Shown here in pieces: positions 33,548-42,458 of a DNA stretch of 64,000 nt. The stretch is from Antarctobacter sediminis (lineage in GTDB: Bacteria > Pseudomonadota > Alphaproteobacteria > Rhodobacterales > Rhodobacteraceae). Numbering within the stretch: position 1 is the stretch's first letter; the number at the start of each line of letters is the position of its first letter. The stretch is taken from the NCBI RefSeq assembly GCF_019218285.1, contig NZ_JAHUZG010000005.1:124001-188000 (forward strand). The letters are read 5' to 3'. The notes beneath the pieces were generated by a model. The model did no database searches, was not told the DNA's origin, and saw only the letters and a program-made list of their open reading frames with translations. A program made the translations under genes and the position numbers.

Positions 33548-35071
33548 TCAGTTCCCTTGCGTGTCGTGCATGTCGTGATCGTGTTCGAATTCCTTCAGCC
33601 CCGCCCGGCGCTCCCGGATCACCCCCCAGATGTGCAGGACCACCAGGGCAAGGATCGCGCAGGCGATGAAGGCGGCGATGGGCCGATCGACGAAATCCAG
33701 CGGCGTCTTGACCCGCGCCATGGCGCTGCGCAGCTTGACCTCCATGATGCCGCCCAGAACCATGCCAAGGATGATCGGCACCACCGGCAGGTTCTGCCGC
33801 TTCAGGATCAGCCCGAACAGGCCAAAGCCCGCGGCAATCGCGCAATCGGTCATCGAATTGCGCAGACTGTAGACGCCCACAAAGCTGAGGATCAGGATCG
33901 ACAGGCCAAGGAACCGTGTCGGGATGCGGATAATCCGAAGCAGCAGGTTCGATGAGAAGCACATAAAGACGACGACGATCACGTTCAGCAGGATCATCGC
34001 AATATACAGCGCATAGACGAAATCCAGCTGGTTCTGGAACAACCCCGGCCCGGGCGTCACGTTGTGCACATAGAACACCGACAGCATCATGGCCGTCAGC
34101 GCCTCACCCGGGATGCCCAGCGCCAGCAGCGGGATCATCGCGGCGGCGGGCACGGCGTTGTTGGCCGCCTCAGAGGCCACCAGCCCCTCGGGGGATCCCT
34201 TGCCAAAGGCCTCCGGGGCCTTCGACGTCTTCTGCGCGTAGGTATAGCTGAGGAATTGCGCCGTGAACTCGCCCACGCCGGGGATCATACCCATCAGCAC
34301 GCCAAAGCCCGAACCGACCGCCGCCAGCCTCTTGAAGCGAAAGACCTCGCCAATGGCGCGGAACATCGACCCTTTGATCGGCTGCGCGTCCGGCGCGCTG
34401 TCCTCTCCGCTGAGCAGTTGAAACGCCTGCGACAGGGCAAACAGCCCCAGCACCACGACGATCAGGTCAAAACCGCCGACCAGCCAGTCCTGCCCGAAAG
34501 TGTAGCGCTGGGTGTATTTTACCGGCTCCAGCCCGACAGTGCCCAGAAAGATGCCAAGGGCGGCCAGCATCCCGGCGGCAAAGGTCTGCCCCCGGTGGGC
34601 AAGGATCACGAGAACGATGCCCAGAAGCGCCGCGAGGAAAATCTCGCGCGAGCCGAACATGGGCGCAATCTTGGCCAACAGCGGCGCAAACAGGATCAGC
34701 GCAAGGATCGACAGGATGCCCGATACGAAAGACGCGCCATAGGCCAGTCCCAGCGCCCGCAGCGCCTCGCCTCTTTGGGTCATCGGGTGCCCGTCATAGG
34801 TGGTCAGCGCATTGACCGCCGTGCCGGGTGTATTGATCAGGATCGCGGGCAGCGCGCCGCCAAACATCGAAGACCCATAGATGCCCAGCAGCATGACCAG
34901 CCCCACCAGCGGGTCCAGCGCAAAGGTCGCGGGCAAGAGGATCGCAATGGCAACCGGCGGTCCGACACCGGGGATTGCCCCGATGATCACCCCCCCGATG
35001 GAGCCGATCAACAAGGCCAGCGCCACGTCGAACCGCGCCAGCATTTCCAGTCCGGACAACAAGGCGTCCAT
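33548..35071 (-). CDS. Tripartite tricarboxylate transporter permease TctA (large membrane subunit)
   Basis: 507 residues, about 12 hydrophobic segments. TctA signatures are GAIPGVGPPVAIAILLP near 34, YGSSMFGGALPAILINTPGT near 65 and MGMIPGVGEFTAQFLSY near 262 (the duplicated GxxPG loops), then LALGIPGEALTAMM. It carries the sodium- or proton-driven import of a carboxylate captured by the TctC-type protein encoded upstream. It starts 12 bases after the small-subunit gene. Confidence 0.92.
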   Translation of the reverse strand: MDALLSGLEMLARFDVALALLIGSIGGVIIGAIPGVGPPVAIAILLPATFALDPLVGLVMLLGIYGSSMFGGALPAILINTPGTAVNALTTYDGHPMTQRGEALRALGLAYGASFVSGILSILALILFAPLLAKIAPMFGSREIFLAALLGIVLVILAHRGQTFAAGMLAALGIFLGTVGLEPVKYTQRYTFGQDWLVGGFDLIVVVLGLFALSQAFQLLSGEDSAPDAQPIKGSMFRAIGEVFRFKRLAAVGSGFGVLMGMIPGVGEFTAQFLSYTYAQKTSKAPEAFGKGSPEGLVASEAANNAVPAAAMIPLLALGIPGEALTAMMLSVFYVHNVTPGPGLFQNQLDFVYALYIAMILLNVIVVVFMCFSSNLLLRIIRIPTRFLGLSILILSFVGVYSLRNSMTDCAIAAGFGLFGLILKRQNLPVVPIILGMVLGGIMEVKLRSAMARVKTPLDFVDRPIAAFIACAILALVVLHIWGVIRERRAGLKEFEHDHDMHDTQGN

Positions 35072-35083
35072 GCTTGGCCCCTT

Positions 35084-35626
35084 TCAGAGGTAGGTCATCA
35101 TGAAGGTTCGGAAGGCCCCCGAGGGCAGCAGCTCATAGACCATGCCCGCCGGGATCTTGACCTGTAGCAGCCCTTTAAAGACCACCACGACCGCCACCGC
35201 GAACAATACCGCCGCGCCCTGCCAGCGGGCCGACCGATAGCCCAGCCGAAAGGCCAGCACGCAGGCAAAAAGGATCGAGGCGGCAAGGTAGCCAATCACC
35301 GGTACAAGCGCGACATAGGCCATGAACCACAGCGCGTATTCCACCGACTTCAGCCAGGCCAGCACCTCGGCGCCGCGCCCCGGGATCCTTTCGGACACCA
35401 GCGCGCCCAACAGGTGCAGCACACCGAACAGCGCCATCGCGCCGACCGAGACCGCCGGCCAGAAAGCCGGTTGCGCGAACAGCTTGGTCCGCTTCACCCA
35501 CTGTGTCTCGTAAGGCAGCATCGCCAGCAGAAAGACCGCGAACAGGCAGAACAGGCTGGCAAAGACCAGATCTCCGGGCCGCCTGTAGCGTTTGAACAAG
35601 TCCTGAAAGGTCTGGAACCGACCCAT
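35084..35626 (-). CDS. Tripartite tricarboxylate transporter small membrane subunit TctB
   Basis: 180 residues with four predicted membrane helices (about 20-37, 55-75, 100-125 and 140-160). TctB proteins are poorly conserved; the call rests on size, topology and position between tctC and tctA. It follows a stem-loop after the binding-protein gene. Confidence 0.85.
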   Translation of the reverse strand: MGRFQTFQDLFKRYRRPGDLVFASLFCLFAVFLLAMLPYETQWVKRTKLFAQPAFWPAVSVGAMALFGVLHLLGALVSERIPGRGAEVLAWLKSVEYALWFMAYVALVPVIGYLAASILFACVLAFRLGYRSARWQGAAVLFAVAVVVVFKGLLQVKIPAGMVYELLPSGAFRTFMMTYL

Positions 35627-35645
35627 GCTGCCCCTCCAAAGTAAA

Positions 35646-35669
35646 GGGGCGCCCCATCATGGGACGCCC
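35646..35669 (-). terminator. Stem-loop between tctC and tctB (attenuator candidate)
   Basis: On the minus strand GGGCGTCCC and GGGGCGCCC pair over nine positions (one G-U) with a five-base loop ATGAT, followed by CTTTACTTT. It begins seven bases after the binding-protein stop. A partial terminator here would keep binding-protein mRNA in excess over the membrane-subunit mRNA. Confidence 0.55.
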
Positions 35670-35676
35670 GCAAGGA

Positions 35677-36615
35677 TCAGTCGCCGATCAGCTCGGCCAC
35701 GGTGCCCAGCGTCACCGCATCCTTCTCGATCTGCGCGGCAGAGGCGGCGGCGTCCTGCCAGTAGATCAGCGCGCCGGTCTCGGCCGCCAGCTTCTGCGCT
35801 GCGTCGGACATGACGACCTCGGCCGCCACGGCGGCGATCTTTTCGCGCACATCGGCGGGTGTGTCCTTGTGCACGAACAGACCGTTCCACAATGAGATGT
35901 CCAGCGACGGTGCAATTTCACCCACGGTGCGCGCGTCCGGCGTCAGGGCCGTCCGCTCGGCCCCGATCGAGGCCAGCACCGTCAGATCGTCGAGGCATGG
36001 CTTGATGAGCTGCAGCGTGGTGTTGATCACATCCACGTCGCCCGAGGCCAGCGTGTTGCAATCCAGCGCGTCAAAGGCCGCTTCGGCGGCATAGTCAAAG
36101 CCCATCTCGGCGGCCAGCGCAAAGGTCACCTGCGTCGGGATCAGGAACGATCCGAAATGACCCAGCGCCACGTCGTTGTCCTGCGCGTGGTCCTTCAACT
36201 CTTCCATGGTCTTGAACGGCGCATCCCCCGAGGCCGCGATGACAAAGGGATAGGTCAGGAAGATGCCCACCGGCTCGAACGGGTTGGGGTTCAGGGCGGG
36301 GATGCCGGTTTCCGGCCCGACCAGCGGTACGCCGATCACGAAAGACCCGACGGTATAGCCATCGGCCGGCGCCTGCGCGACCTCGACCGCACCTGGGAAC
36401 GGACCACCGCCGCCGCCGGGCTTGTTCACCACCGCCGCGGGCACGCCATAGGTCTGCTGGAACTGCTCGGCGATCATCCGGGTCAGGACGTCTTCAAGGT
36501 CTCCCGGGGGCCATGGCACCACGAATTCGACCGGCTTTTCGGGATATTCGGCCTGCGCCGCCAGTGGCAGGGCAAGCGCCAGCAGGGCCGTTCCGGCCTT
36601 GAGAAAAGTCTTCAT
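35677..36615 (-). CDS. Tripartite tricarboxylate transporter substrate-binding protein (TctC family)
   Basis: 312 residues. Signal peptide MKTFLKAGTALLALALPLAAQA is cut before EYPEKPVEFVVPWPPGD, the family's N-terminal strand. NKPGGGG near 63 and the second-lobe segments typical of the family follow. It has two Cys residues (about 186 and 204) that could form a disulfide, which is not general in the family. It binds a carboxylate in the periplasm. The ligand is unknown; the operon context (aldehyde dehydrogenase, divergent aminotransferase) points to an amino- or keto-acid. Confidence 0.9.
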   Translation of the reverse strand: MKTFLKAGTALLALALPLAAQAEYPEKPVEFVVPWPPGDLEDVLTRMIAEQFQQTYGVPAAVVNKPGGGGGPFPGAVEVAQAPADGYTVGSFVIGVPLVGPETGIPALNPNPFEPVGIFLTYPFVIAASGDAPFKTMEELKDHAQDNDVALGHFGSFLIPTQVTFALAAEMGFDYAAEAAFDALDCNTLASGDVDVINTTLQLIKPCLDDLTVLASIGAERTALTPDARTVGEIAPSLDISLWNGLFVHKDTPADVREKIAAVAAEVVMSDAAQKLAAETGALIYWQDAAASAAQIEKDAVTLGTVAELIGD

Positions 36616-36632
36616 ACCACGCTCCTGTTGGT

Positions 36633-36651
36633 TGGTTCATTATTTAAACCA
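36633..36651. promoter_or_regulatory. Inverted repeat TGGTT-N9-AACCA between tctC and the IclR gene (possible operator)
   Basis: Five-base perfect arms in an AT-rich patch, 18 bases upstream of the tctC start and 93 before the preferred IclR start. Position between divergent genes fits IclR control of the transporter. The arms are short, so chance is possible. Confidence 0.35.
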
Positions 36652-36743
36652 TTGGTGCATTTATTGTTGCCCTTGCAATGAAACTCTGTCAACATTTCTT
36701 TCGCAGCCGCCGCGAAACTCTGCTGAAAGGCCCTTGGACAGTC

Positions 36744-37550
36744 ATGGGAACGATCACCAAAGCCCTTGAACTTCTTAACTATTTTTCCCGCACCAAGCGG
36801 GAAATCGGGCTGGTCGAATTTGCGCGCCTGTCGCAGCGCGACAAAGCGACAGTGCATCGCCACCTCGTCGAACTGGAGGCAAATGGATTCGTGGAACAAC
36901 ATCCGCAGACCCGCGCCTATCGGCTGGGACCGGCGATCCTGCGCTTGACGGCGGTGCGCGAGGCAACGCATCCGATCCGGCGCATCCTGCGCCCCATTGT
37001 CGACGGGCTGGCACAGGAGGTGGGCGAACTGTGTCACACTTCGCTGTTGCAAGGGGATATGCTGTCGCCGGTCTATCACGCCGACCCGATGATCCACGGC
37101 ACCCAGGTCCATTTCGACGAGGGTGAGATGCTGCCGCTGCATGCCACTTCCTCGGGGCTTGCGGTGCTGGCCTTTTCACCACCCGAACTTGCGGATCAGG
37201 TTCTGTCCAGACCGCTGAAGGCCTATACCGACCAAACCCTGACCGACCCGGCCTTTTTGCGGTCGATTCTGGAAGACGTGCGCCGGTGCGGATTGTGCAG
37301 TCTGGATCAGGCCTTTGACAGCGAGGTCTGCTCGGTCGGCGGGCCGCTTTTCGGTGCTGACGGGCTGCCCGCCGGTGCCATTTCCGTTGCGGTGCCAGCC
37401 GTCCGCGCACAGCGCGACAAGATGGACCAGATCCGCGGCGCGCTGCGTAGCGCGATCCATAAGGCCACGATTTCGACCGGGGGCATGTTGCCGCGTCAGG
37501 GCGCCGCGCTCTGGACCGACACCCCCGTCCCGACACCCCCAGCCCAATGA
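36744..37550 (+). CDS. IclR family transcriptional regulator
   Basis: 268 residues from ATG at 36744 (MGTITKALELLNYFS), chosen because IclR proteins start just before this helix; an in-frame ATG at 36678 would add 22 residues of no family likeness. The winged helix covers about 1-65 (VEFARLSQRDKATVHRHLVELEANGFV), the effector domain about 80-250 (LPLHATSSGLAVLAF, GLCSLDQAFDSEVCSVGGPLFG). It is divergent from the TctCBA-ALDH-UPF0261 operon and overlaps the aminotransferase region, so it probably regulates both. Confidence 0.87.
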   Translation: MGTITKALELLNYFSRTKREIGLVEFARLSQRDKATVHRHLVELEANGFVEQHPQTRAYRLGPAILRLTAVREATHPIRRILRPIVDGLAQEVGELCHTSLLQGDMLSPVYHADPMIHGTQVHFDEGEMLPLHATSSGLAVLAFSPPELADQVLSRPLKAYTDQTLTDPAFLRSILEDVRRCGLCSLDQAFDSEVCSVGGPLFGADGLPAGAISVAVPAVRAQRDKMDQIRGALRSAIHKATISTGGMLPRQGAALWTDTPVPTPPAQ

Positions 37551-37558
37551 GGTCTGAC

Positions 37559-38914
37559 ATGAAGGATTCGAACTTCCTGATCGAAAACAACGCCCGCCAC
37601 CTTTGGCACCCGATGGCGCATCCGGCAGACAGCCTTGCCAATCCGCCTGACATCATCGTCGGCGGTGACGGGGTCGAGATCACGGATGTGAACGGGCACC
37701 GCATGGTCGATGCCGTGGGCGGGCTGTGGAACGTCAACCTTGGCTATTCCTGCGCGCCGGTGAAGGCGGCAATTGCCGAGCAACTGGATCGGCTGCCCTA
37801 CTATTCGATTTTCCGGGGCACCACGAATGACAATGTCATCGAACTCTCGGAAATGCTGGCCGAGTTCTTTGCCCCCGACGGGCTGACCCGTGCCTTTTAC
37901 ACTTCGGGCGGATCGGACAGTGTCGAGGTCGCCCTGCGGCTGGCCCGCCAGTACCACAAGATCCGGGGCGAGGCCGGGCGGGTGAAATACCTCTCGTTGA
38001 AAAAGGGCTATCACGGCACCCATACGCTGGGCGCCAGCGTGAACGGCAATGCCAATTTCCGTACCCAGTACGAACCGTTGATGTCGGGCTGTTTCCACAT
38101 CCCGGCCCCCTACCCCTATCGCAACCCTTTCAATGAAACCGACCCGGAAAAGCTGGCGCAGCTCTGCCTTGCCGCCCTTGAGGATGAGATCGCCTTTCAG
38201 GGGGCAGGCACCATCGCCGCCTTCATCATGGAGCCGATCCTTGGGGCGGGCGGGGTGATCCCACCGCACGAAAGCTTTATGCCCGGCGTGCGCGAGATCT
38301 GTTCCCGGCATGGCATCCTGCTGATCGCGGATGAGGTCATCACCGCCTTTGGCCGTACCGGAAGCTGGTCCGGCTCGCGCCACTGGGGCGTGCAGCCCGA
38401 CCTGATGTGCACCGCCAAGGCCATTACAAACGGTTATTTCCCCTTTGGCGCGGTGATGATCTCCGGCGGCGTGGCCGAGGTCTTTGAAAGCGACACCTCG
38501 GGCAAGGCCGCCATCGGGTCCGGCTACACCTATTCCGGCCACCCGGTCGGCGCGGCCGCCGCCATCGCCTGCCTGAAGGAAACCGAGCGACTGCGGGTCA
38601 AGGACAATGCCGCCGCCCGCGGCACGCAGATGTGGCAGGGCCTCTTGGCGCTGAAGGAGAAACACGCGCTGATCGGCGATGTGCGCGGCGGACACGGGCT
38701 GATGTCGGCGCTGGAGCTGGTCTCGGACCGCGCGACCAAGGCCCCCATCGACAAAAAGACCACCGGCACCGTGCATCGCGTGGCCTACGAACACGGCGCG
38801 ATGCTGCGCGTTTCGGGGCCGAATATCATCCTCTCGCCGCCGCTGGTCCTGACCCAAGACCACGTGAACAGGATTCTGTCCGCGCTGGATGCCGGTCTGA
38901 CCGAGGCAGGTTGA
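37559..38914 (+). CDS. Class III aminotransferase (omega-amino acid/polyamine:pyruvate type)
   Basis: 451 residues from the ATG at 37559, preceded by GAGGT; an ATG at 37547 overlaps the IclR stop. PLP-enzyme features are FYTSGGSDSVEVALRLARQ (phosphate-binding, about 108), GYHGTHTLGA near 148, EPILGAGGVIPP near 222, the PLP-contacting Asp in LIADEVITAFGRTG near 258 and the Schiff-base Lys in MCTAKAITNGY near 288. It resembles taurine/beta-alanine/putrescine:pyruvate aminotransferases. With the aldehyde dehydrogenase on the other side it would convert a terminal amine to the acid. The substrate cannot be fixed. Confidence 0.88.
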   Translation: MKDSNFLIENNARHLWHPMAHPADSLANPPDIIVGGDGVEITDVNGHRMVDAVGGLWNVNLGYSCAPVKAAIAEQLDRLPYYSIFRGTTNDNVIELSEMLAEFFAPDGLTRAFYTSGGSDSVEVALRLARQYHKIRGEAGRVKYLSLKKGYHGTHTLGASVNGNANFRTQYEPLMSGCFHIPAPYPYRNPFNETDPEKLAQLCLAALEDEIAFQGAGTIAAFIMEPILGAGGVIPPHESFMPGVREICSRHGILLIADEVITAFGRTGSWSGSRHWGVQPDLMCTAKAITNGYFPFGAVMISGGVAEVFESDTSGKAAIGSGYTYSGHPVGAAAAIACLKETERLRVKDNAAARGTQMWQGLLALKEKHALIGDVRGGHGLMSALELVSDRATKAPIDKKTTGTVHRVAYEHGAMLRVSGPNIILSPPLVLTQDHVNRILSALDAGLTEAG

Positions 38915-38946
38915 CCTCTGGCCCCAAGACAAGAGGCCCGGCCGCG

Positions 38947-39564
38947 CTACTTCGGGGTGCGGTCGGGATGGGCAGCGGCAAAAGCCGGAATCTCGGCCAA
39001 TGCCGCCTCGACCCGCCGGATCTTTGGCAGCGGTGACAGATCCACGCCCCAACGGTGCGCGTTATAAAGCTGCGGCAACAGGCAGATATCGGCCAGCGTC
39101 ACGCCCGCCCCATAGCAACGGTCGCCGCCCTCCAGCATCTGTTCGACCGCCTGCAAGCCCGGCCCGATAAAGGCCCGCATCCAGCCCTCCATCGTGATTG
39201 CGCCGTCCGACTCCGTCACCGCGTGGCGCGCCACGCGGAGATTGCAGACCGGATGGATTTCCATCGCGATTGCCTGCGCCAGCGCCCGAACTTTTGCCCG
39301 CTCTCCGGCATCAACGGGCAACAGACCCAGTTCCCTCGTTTCATCAAGATATTCAACGATGGCCAGCGATTGCGTCAGCCGCAAACCGTCAATTTCCAGA
39401 ACCGGCACCAAGCCTTGCGGATTGCGGTCCAGATGCTCGGTTGACCGCTGGACACCGTCCACAAGATTGACCGGCACGCTGTCCCATTCCAACCCCGCAA
39501 GCCCCAGCGCAATGCGCACCCTGTAGCTGGCGGTCGAACGCCAGTAGTCGAACAGACGGATCAT
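38947..39564 (-). CDS. Maleylacetoacetate isomerase (zeta-class GST)
   Basis: 205 residues from ATG at 39564 behind AAGGGGAGGGG. The N-terminal active-site segment is FDYWRSTASYRVRIAL (residues 4-19), NPQGLVPVLEIDG lies near 50 and MEIHPVCNLRV near 99, all zeta-class marks. It isomerises maleylacetoacetate to fumarylacetoacetate using glutathione. It is divergent from homogentisate dioxygenase, and fumarylacetoacetase follows on the other strand, so the homogentisate pathway role is firm. It is distinct from the gentisate-cluster GST at 23996-24640. Confidence 0.9.
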   Translation of the reverse strand: MIRLFDYWRSTASYRVRIALGLAGLEWDSVPVNLVDGVQRSTEHLDRNPQGLVPVLEIDGLRLTQSLAIVEYLDETRELGLLPVDAGERAKVRALAQAIAMEIHPVCNLRVARHAVTESDGAITMEGWMRAFIGPGLQAVEQMLEGGDRCYGAGVTLADICLLPQLYNAHRWGVDLSPLPKIRRVEAALAEIPAFAAAHPDRTPK

Positions 39565-39626
39565 CAGGTCCCCTCCCCTTCGGACATGTCCGGCACAGGC
39601 AAGCCTCTGCCAGATTTGTATCACTC

Positions 39627-39669
39627 GCAACGATTAACTTGACTTCATTGCAGTTGCAACGAATATAGG
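39627..39669 (+). promoter_or_regulatory. Homogentisate operon promoter region with direct repeats and dyad
   Basis: A -35-like TTGACT (39639-39644) and -10-like TATAGG (39664-39669) flank the dyad TTGC-AGTT-GCAA (39648-39659). The direct repeats GCAACGATTA (39627-39636) and GCAACGAATA (39656-39665) are 29 bases apart, close to three helix turns. The 19-base spacer is long, so the -10 is uncertain. A regulator bound between the promoter elements would block transcription of hmgA; the MarR protein at 46003 is a candidate. Confidence 0.5.
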
Positions 39670-39713
39670 GCGCAAGATCGAATCCGGCTCTCACCGCCAC
39701 AGGGAGGAACGAC

Positions 39714-41069
39714 ATGACCCGCCACGAACTGCCGCAAGGTATGATCCGCGCCACCGGCACCACCGGTCCGCACGAAGGCTATATGCCCGGTTGGGCCAAT
39801 GATTTCGAAACCGAGGCGCTGCCCGACGCGCTGCCGCAGGGCATGAACAGCCCGCAGAAATGCAACTATGGGCTTTACGGCGAGCAACTCTCTGGCACCG
39901 CCTTTACTGCCAACCCGCCGGAACGCACCTGGACCTATCGCATCCGCCCTTCGGTCAAGCATTCCGCGCGCTATACCAAGATCGACCTGCCCTACTGGAA
40001 ATCCGCGCCGCATGTGAACCCGGACGTTATCAGCCTTGGCCAATATCGCTGGGATCCGGTGCCGCACACGGATGAAGGCCTGACATGGCTGACCGGCATG
40101 CGCACAATGACCACCGCCGGCGATGTGAACACGCAGGTCGGCATGGCCAGCCATATCTACCTTGTCACCGAGTCGATGAAGGATGCCTATTTCTTCTCTG
40201 CCGACAGCGAATTGCTGGTCGTCCCACAAGAAGGCCGCCTGCGTTTCTGCACCGAACTGGGCATCATCGACCTTGAGCCCAAGGAAATCGCCATCATCCC
40301 GCGTGGCCTTGTCTATCGTGTCGAAGTGCTCGAAGGCCCTTGCCGTGGGTTCGTCTGTGAAAACTACGGTCAGAAATTCGAGCTGCCGGGCCGCGGTCCC
40401 ATCGGCGCGAACTGCATGGCCAACCCGCGCGATTTCAAGGCGCCGGTGGCCGCCTTCGAAGACCGCGAGGTGCCCTCGACGCTGACAATCAAATGGTGCG
40501 GGCAGTTCCACGAAACCCAGATTGCGCAAAGCCCTCTGGACGTGGTCGCATGGCATGGCAACTACGCACCTTACAAATATGACCTGCGGACCTATTGCCC
40601 GGTCGGCGCGATCCTTTTCGACCACCCGGACCCGTCGATCTTTACCGTGCTGACGGCGCCTTCGGGGGTGCCCGGCACCGCGAACATCGACTTTGTCCTG
40701 TTCCGCGAACGCTGGATGGTGGCCGAAAACACTTTCCGCCCGCCGTGGTATCACAAGAACATCATGTCCGAACTGATGGGCAACATCTACGGCCAGTATG
40801 ATGCCAAGCCGCAAGGCTTTGTCCCCGGCGGGATGAGCCTGCACAACATGATGATCCCCCACGGGCCGGACCGGAACGCCTTTGAGGGCGCGTCGAATTC
40901 CAACCTCGGGCCGGAGAAGCTGGACAACACCATGTCCTTCATGTTCGAAACCCGTTTCCCGCAGCACCTGACCGGGTTCGCCGCCGATGAGGCGCCGCTT
41001 CAGGACGATTACATCGACTGCTGGGACACGCTCGAAAAGAAATTCGACGGCACTCCGGGCAAGAAGTAA
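39714..41069 (+). CDS. hmgA: Homogentisate 1,2-dioxygenase
   Basis: 451 residues, the normal size. Iron ligands are visible in [14 protein letters not shown] (about residues 340-353; His and Glu) and MIPHGPD (about 378; His), as in the human enzyme. AGGGAGGAAC precedes ATG. It cleaves homogentisate to maleylacetoacetate with oxygen. It begins a plus-strand run that continues with fumarylacetoacetase after a 121-base gap. Confidence 0.95.
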   Translation: MTRHELPQGMIRATGTTGPHEGYMPGWANDFETEALPDALPQGMNSPQKCNYGLYGEQLSGTAFTANPPERTWTYRIRPSVKHSARYTKIDLPYWKSAPHVNPDVISLGQYRWDPVPHTDEGLTWLTGMRTMTTAGDVNTQVGMASHIYLVTESMKDAYFFSADSELLVVPQEGRLRFCTELGIIDLEPKEIAIIPRGLVYRVEVLEGPCRGFVCENYGQKFELPGRGPIGANCMANPRDFKAPVAAFEDREVPSTLTIKWCGQFHETQIAQSPLDVVAWHGNYAPYKYDLRTYCPVGAILFDHPDPSIFTVLTAPSGVPGTANIDFVLFRERWMVAENTFRPPWYHKNIMSELMGNIYGQYDAKPQGFVPGGMSLHNMMIPHGPDRNAFEGASNSNLGPEKLDNTMSFMFETRFPQHLTGFAADEAPLQDDYIDCWDTLEKKFDGTPGKK

Positions 41070-41076
41070 GGGTAAG

Positions 41077-41168
41077 GGGGCACCGCCCCCTGTGCCGGGG
41101 CCAATGCCCCCGCAAAAGACGACACGCAAGGTCGGCGCAAACGGGAACGCGACGCCCCGCGCCGACCA
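41077..41168 (+). other. Three GC-rich inverted repeats between hmgA and fumarylacetoacetase gene
   Basis: GGGGGC-acc-GCCCCC (41077-41091), GGGGC-caat-GCCCC (41098-41111) and the wider GGTCGGCGC/GCGCCGACC pair (41131-41139 and 41160-41168). None has a U-run. They may form mRNA structure that stabilises or separates the two cistrons. The fumarylacetoacetase start follows 22 bases later. Confidence 0.4.
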
Positions 41169-41190
41169 ACCAGACAGAACAGGACACCAC

Positions 41191-42456
41191 ATGCCCCTGA
41201 AACGCTCCTGGGTGGAGTCAGCGAACTCTCCCGACACGGATTTCCCCCTGAACAACCTGCCCTACGGCGCCTTCCGCGCAGAGGACGGCGAGCCGCATTG
41301 CGGCGTGGCCATCGGCGACATGATCCTTGACGTGACCGCGCTGGAGGCCGACGGGCTGATCCAGATGGGCGACGAGGAAGAGATCTTTTTCTTTGGCGAC
41401 TGGACCGAATTCATGGCCCTTGGCCCCGAAGCATGGGACGCCTTCCGAGACACGGCAACCGGTATGCTGGCCGAGGGAGCCCCGGACGCCGACGGACTGG
41501 CCCGCTATCTGGTCGCGCAGGCAGACGTTCAGATGCTGATGCCCTTCGCGGTCAGCGAATACACCGATTTCTATGCCTCCAAGAACCATGCCACCAATGT
41601 CGGCACCATGTTCCGCGGACCGGAAAACGCGTTGCCGCCAAACTGGCTGTCGATCCCTATCGGCTATAACGGACGCGCGTCTTCCGTGGTCGTGTCCGGG
41701 ACCGACGTGCGCCGCCCCTGGGGCCAGTTGAAAGGCCCCAACGACGACTTGCCGCGCTTTGCCCCCTGCGCGCGTTTCGATCTGGAACTGGAGATGGGGG
41801 CCATCGTCGGTCAGGATTCCGAAGGCCCGGTGACGGTTGGCGAAGCAGACGAGATGATCTTTGGTTACGTGCTGCTGAACGACTGGTCGGCGCGCGATAT
41901 TCAGGCATGGGAATACCAGCCGCTTGGGCCGTTCCAGGCCAAGGCGACGGCGACCTCGATCAGCCCGTGGATCGTGCCCAAGGCCGCGCTGGAGCCGTTC
42001 CGCACCTCGACGCCCGAACGTGAACGCCCGCTGCTGGACTATCTCAAGGAACCCGGGCCGATGCTGTATGACATCGCGCTGGAGGTCGGTCTGGCCCCCG
42101 AGGGCAAGGCGGAAACCGTGATCGCCCGCACCAACTATGCCGAGATGTATTATTCATCGGCGCAGCAACTGGCGCATCACACCACGTCGGGTTGCCCGAT
42201 GTCGGTGGGCGACCTGCTGGGCTCCGGCACGATCTCTGGCCCGGAAAAGGACCAGCGCGGCGCGCTTCTGGAACTGGCATGGGGCGGCAAGGAACCGGTG
42301 ACGCTGGACACCGGTGAAACGCGGAGCTTCCTTGAGGACGGCGATACGCTGACCCTGCGCGGCGCGGCGCTGGGCGACGGGTATCGTGTGGGCTTTGGCG
42401 AATGTACCGGCAAGGTGCTGCCGGCGCTTGACGATCCTTTCGGGGGTCGTGGCTGA
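41191..42456 (+). CDS. Fumarylacetoacetase
   Basis: 421 residues, full-length eukaryote-like FAH. An N-terminal SH3-like domain (about 1-115) precedes the catalytic domain, with DFYASKNHATNVG near 124 (metal Asp and catalytic His), Glu pairs in LELEMGAIVG near 196 and NDWSARDIQAWEYQPLGPFQAK near 230 (metal Asp, oxyanion Lys). It cleaves fumarylacetoacetate to fumarate and acetoacetate. The start MPLKRSW at 41191 fits the family; longer frames run back into hmgA. Confidence 0.94.
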   Translation: MPLKRSWVESANSPDTDFPLNNLPYGAFRAEDGEPHCGVAIGDMILDVTALEADGLIQMGDEEEIFFFGDWTEFMALGPEAWDAFRDTATGMLAEGAPDADGLARYLVAQADVQMLMPFAVSEYTDFYASKNHATNVGTMFRGPENALPPNWLSIPIGYNGRASSVVVSGTDVRRPWGQLKGPNDDLPRFAPCARFDLELEMGAIVGQDSEGPVTVGEADEMIFGYVLLNDWSARDIQAWEYQPLGPFQAKATATSISPWIVPKAALEPFRTSTPERERPLLDYLKEPGPMLYDIALEVGLAPEGKAETVIARTNYAEMYYSSAQQLAHHTTSGCPMSVGDLLGSGTISGPEKDQRGALLELAWGGKEPVTLDTGETRSFLEDGDTLTLRGAALGDGYRVGFGECTGKVLPALDDPFGGRG

Positions 42457-42458
42457 TG

